DNA of 7,056 bases. Origin: Tannerella sp. (GTDB lineage Bacteria; Bacteroidota; Bacteroidia; Bacteroidales; Tannerellaceae). Below the pieces are notes generated by a model that worked only from the letters and a program-made list of their open reading frames with translations, was not told the origin of the DNA and ran no database searches. The stretch is taken from contig JAITPH010000181.1 in NCBI GenBank assembly GCA_031289515.1, forward strand, positions 1 through 7,056. Direction: 5' to 3'. Positions 5,145-7,056 of this stretch are shown here, one piece after another. The first letter of the stretch is position 1, and each line of letters opens with the position of its first letter. The position numbers and the translations under genes were made by a program.

Positions 5145-6899
5145 ATGAGAACATCTGCTCTTCAATATTTATATCTCCAGAAACCTGTGACATCGGTCAT
5201 AATAATTTGCGCTTTTGCGCTTTTGCCGTGGATTGGCGACGATTTCCATACAAAAGGCGAGCCTCGCGAGGCTTCCGTTGCCGTATCCATGCTGGAGTCC
5301 GGAAACTGGATACTCCCGGAGGTCTACGCCGGCGAGTTTGCCTACAAGCCGCCGATGGCTCACTGGCTTATGGCTGCTTTTTCCCTGCCGGACGGACATG
5401 TGACGGAGTTCACTTCCCGCCTGCCGTCGGCGTTGGCTCAATTAATTCTAATCGGATTCGTTCTGGCTTTTTTCGGCAAGAGAATCCGTTTTCAGGAAGC
5501 GTTCATAGCGACTTTGTTGCTGCTGACTTGCTTCGAGATACACCGTGCCGGTCTGACGGCTCGTGTAGACATGCTGCTTACGACTTTTACGGTTCTCGGA
5601 TTGATGCAGCTTTACAGGTGGGAAAACAAACTTGAACTTAAAGGCTTGCCGGTTATAATACCGTTTCTGTTCAGTTGCGCCATTCTTACGAAGGGACCGG
5701 TGGGCATCATTCTGCCTCTGTTCATCTACTTTGTATACCTGCTCGTTCTTCGGAAATACAGCTTTTTGAAGATATTGAAATCGCTTCTGTACATATTCGT
5801 TGCGTCGATTTTCATTCCCTTGCTGTGGTATATTGCGGCTTACCGTCAAGGCGGCGACGACTTCCTCAATGTCATTACGGCAGAGAATTTCGGTCGTTTC
5901 TTCCATCTCGGCGAAAGCGCCATCAATTACGATTTGGGACATGAAGAAGGCATTTTCTATAATTTCATAACGCTACTGTCCGGTTTTATACCGTGGACGC
6001 TACTGTTTGTCTTCTCGCTTTTCGGTGCAAAATGGCGACTGCCGCACAAGTCGTTCAAACAAATCCTCCGGGACGCCGGGAATTGGTTTCTGTCTATCGA
6101 AAAGATGAAAAGATTCAGTATCATTGCTCTGATTTGCATTATTTTCTTCTATTCCATTCCGTCGAGCAAAAGAAGCGTTTACCTGATGTCGGCTTATCCT
6201 TTCATATCAATTTTGCTTTCGCAATATTTCATTTATATCACCGAAAACCGTTCAAAGGTGACGCGCGTCTTTGCTCGCGTACTGACTTCGCTTGTTGCCG
6301 TATGTTTCATCGCCGGACTGTTAATGATGACCGGTGCAGTCGACTTCGTCCGGCTCGCATCTGTTTTTACCGGCAGCGAATCGACGCTGAACTCTGTCGA
6401 AATCGTCGCCGGAGCTTTTTCTCCTGACAGCGCGGCGACCTGTCTTGTGATGCTTTTGCTGTTTACGTCGATAATAACGGTCGTCTACCATACGACTAAG
6501 CGGATAAACAGAAAGATTTTGTATTCCACCATACTCCTGACGTTCTGCCTGAACCTTTTAATTGACGGCATAGTGATGAAAGGGATACGCCGGAACACGT
6601 CGGCGCGACCTTTCGCAGAACTGATACGCGACAAATACGACCTCACGGCAGACAATGTATTCGTGATGAACAATCTGCGCAAGTATGCGAATCTATACGG
6701 AATGAATTTCTACATGGGCAACACGTTCCGCGACTTTGAAAGAGAAAAGCCCTCAAGCGGATATTTCCTAACGACGGAAAAAGACTTGTCCAAAATAATG
6801 GAAAGTTACGGCTCGCAATACAAATTCGAGCGTCTGGCGACCTCGGATGTTCAAGGCGACATCCGCACCAAAGCAATACTGTTCAAGTTTGAAAAGTGA
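5145..6899 (+). CDS. ArnT/PMT-like membrane glycosyltransferase
   Basis: The 584-residue polytopic protein belongs to the GT-C glycosyltransferases (GT39/GT83, ArnT- or PMT-like), which move a sugar from a polyprenyl-phosphate donor to an acceptor on the periplasmic side. Family features include the first periplasmic loop with KGEPREA (Glu39, Arg41), YKPPMAHWL at 67-75, ARVDMLL at 139-145, TKGPVG at 182-187, and SSKRSVYLMSAYP at 340-352, the counterpart of the ArnT SK-P-Y-LP-YP block. About 12 hydrophobic segments cover 15-476, followed by a soluble C-terminal domain of about 100 residues. It follows the Lpt permease by 11 bases in the same operon, so lipid A or another envelope glycolipid is a reasonable acceptor. 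Neither donor nor acceptor is shown by sequence, and calling it ArnT itself is not justified. Confidence 0.88.
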   Translation: MRTSALQYLYLQKPVTSVIIICAFALLPWIGDDFHTKGEPREASVAVSMLESGNWILPEVYAGEFAYKPPMAHWLMAAFSLPDGHVTEFTSRLPSALAQLILIGFVLAFFGKRIRFQEAFIATLLLLTCFEIHRAGLTARVDMLLTTFTVLGLMQLYRWENKLELKGLPVIIPFLFSCAILTKGPVGIILPLFIYFVYLLVLRKYSFLKILKSLLYIFVASIFIPLLWYIAAYRQGGDDFLNVITAENFGRFFHLGESAINYDLGHEEGIFYNFITLLSGFIPWTLLFVFSLFGAKWRLPHKSFKQILRDAGNWFLSIEKMKRFSIIALICIIFFYSIPSSKRSVYLMSAYPFISILLSQYFIYITENRSKVTRVFARVLTSLVAVCFIAGLLMMTGAVDFVRLASVFTGSESTLNSVEIVAGAFSPDSAATCLVMLLLFTSIITVVYHTTKRINRKILYSTILLTFCLNLLIDGIVMKGIRRNTSARPFAELIRDKYDLTADNVFVMNNLRKYANLYGMNFYMGNTFRDFEREKPSSGYFLTTEKDLSKIMESYGSQYKFERLATSDVQGDIRTKAILFKFEK

Positions 6900-6929
6900 A
6901 GTACTACAAGGCAAAACAGAACGGCGAGT

Positions 6930-7056
6930 TTATGCAAACAACTTTAGTTCTTTTCTCTCCCTTTCTATTTGTTCGCCAATCAAATTTGATATGTCGACGA
7001 CAGCGCCATACTCGATAAACACTTCGTAAAAACGATATGGATTATCGCCCCAATAA
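6930..7056 (-). CDS. C-terminal end of an unidentified gene, cut by the window edge
   Basis: On the minus strand an uninterrupted frame enters from the right edge and ends in TAA at 6930-6932, giving 41 residues that start YWGDNPYRFYEVFIEYGAVV and end ERERKELKLFA. The composition is mixed and hydrophilic with a charged C-terminal helix, like a real protein end. It converges on the glycosyltransferase with a 30-base gap, a natural arrangement. I do not recognise the family. The start and most of the gene lie outside the window. Open length alone (42 codons) could be chance, so confidence is moderate. Confidence 0.5.
   Translation of the reverse strand, partial: YWGDNPYRFYEVFIEYGAVVDISNLIGEQIERERKELKLFA

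Noticed and set aside
5138..5635. Plus-strand 165-codon frame overlapping the glycosyltransferase start
   Set aside because: It is an out-of-frame reading of the glycosyltransferase gene, Arg- and Cys-rich with no domain pattern.

Overview
The window reads as chromosomal DNA of a Bacteroidota bacterium, most likely of the Bacteroidales. Four things point there. Several genes are preceded by the Bacteroidota-type -7 box TAnnTTTG, in two cases with a TTTG -33 box 19-20 bases upstream. Shine-Dalgarno sequences are weak or absent. The lipoprotein-type Gfo/Idh/MocA oxidoreductase and the small toxin-antitoxin genes are of kinds common in that phylum. The tRNA-guanine transglycosylase carries the C-terminal segment I associate with Bacteroides-type enzymes. 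No rRNA, tRNA, CRISPR array, insertion sequence or phage gene was found.

Layout. Bases 1-252 hold no gene but contain a small hairpin (33-54) and two adjacent long imperfect palindromes (72-163 and 165-236) that look like dispersed intergenic repeats. A predicted lipoprotein oxidoreductase lies on the minus strand (253-1626). Its promoter overlaps, head to head, the promoter of a plus-strand toxin-antitoxin pair: a 54-residue antitoxin (1727-1891) and a VapC-like PIN ribonuclease (1878-2252). Facing that pair on the minus strand is a second module: a DinJ/RelB-like antitoxin (2592-2819) followed by a YafQ-type toxin that appears broken by a frameshift (2276-2595). A sample inside the toxin-antitoxin block is about one third G+C, against more than half in tgt, which suggests the block was acquired.

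From 2921 to 6899 three plus-strand genes form a tight operon: tgt (queuosine tRNA modification), an LptF/LptG-family lipopolysaccharide-export permease overlapping tgt by four bases, and an ArnT/PMT-like membrane glycosyltransferase 11 bases later. The last two both fit envelope lipid or glycan assembly. At the right edge, the C-terminal 41 codons of an unidentified minus-strand gene converge on the operon.

No clearly new multi-gene system is visible. The points most worth checking are the frameshifted YafQ toxin beside an apparently intact antitoxin, the interlocked divergent promoters at 1660-1706, the palindromic repeats at the left edge, and the absence of the usual zinc-binding cysteines in Tgt.
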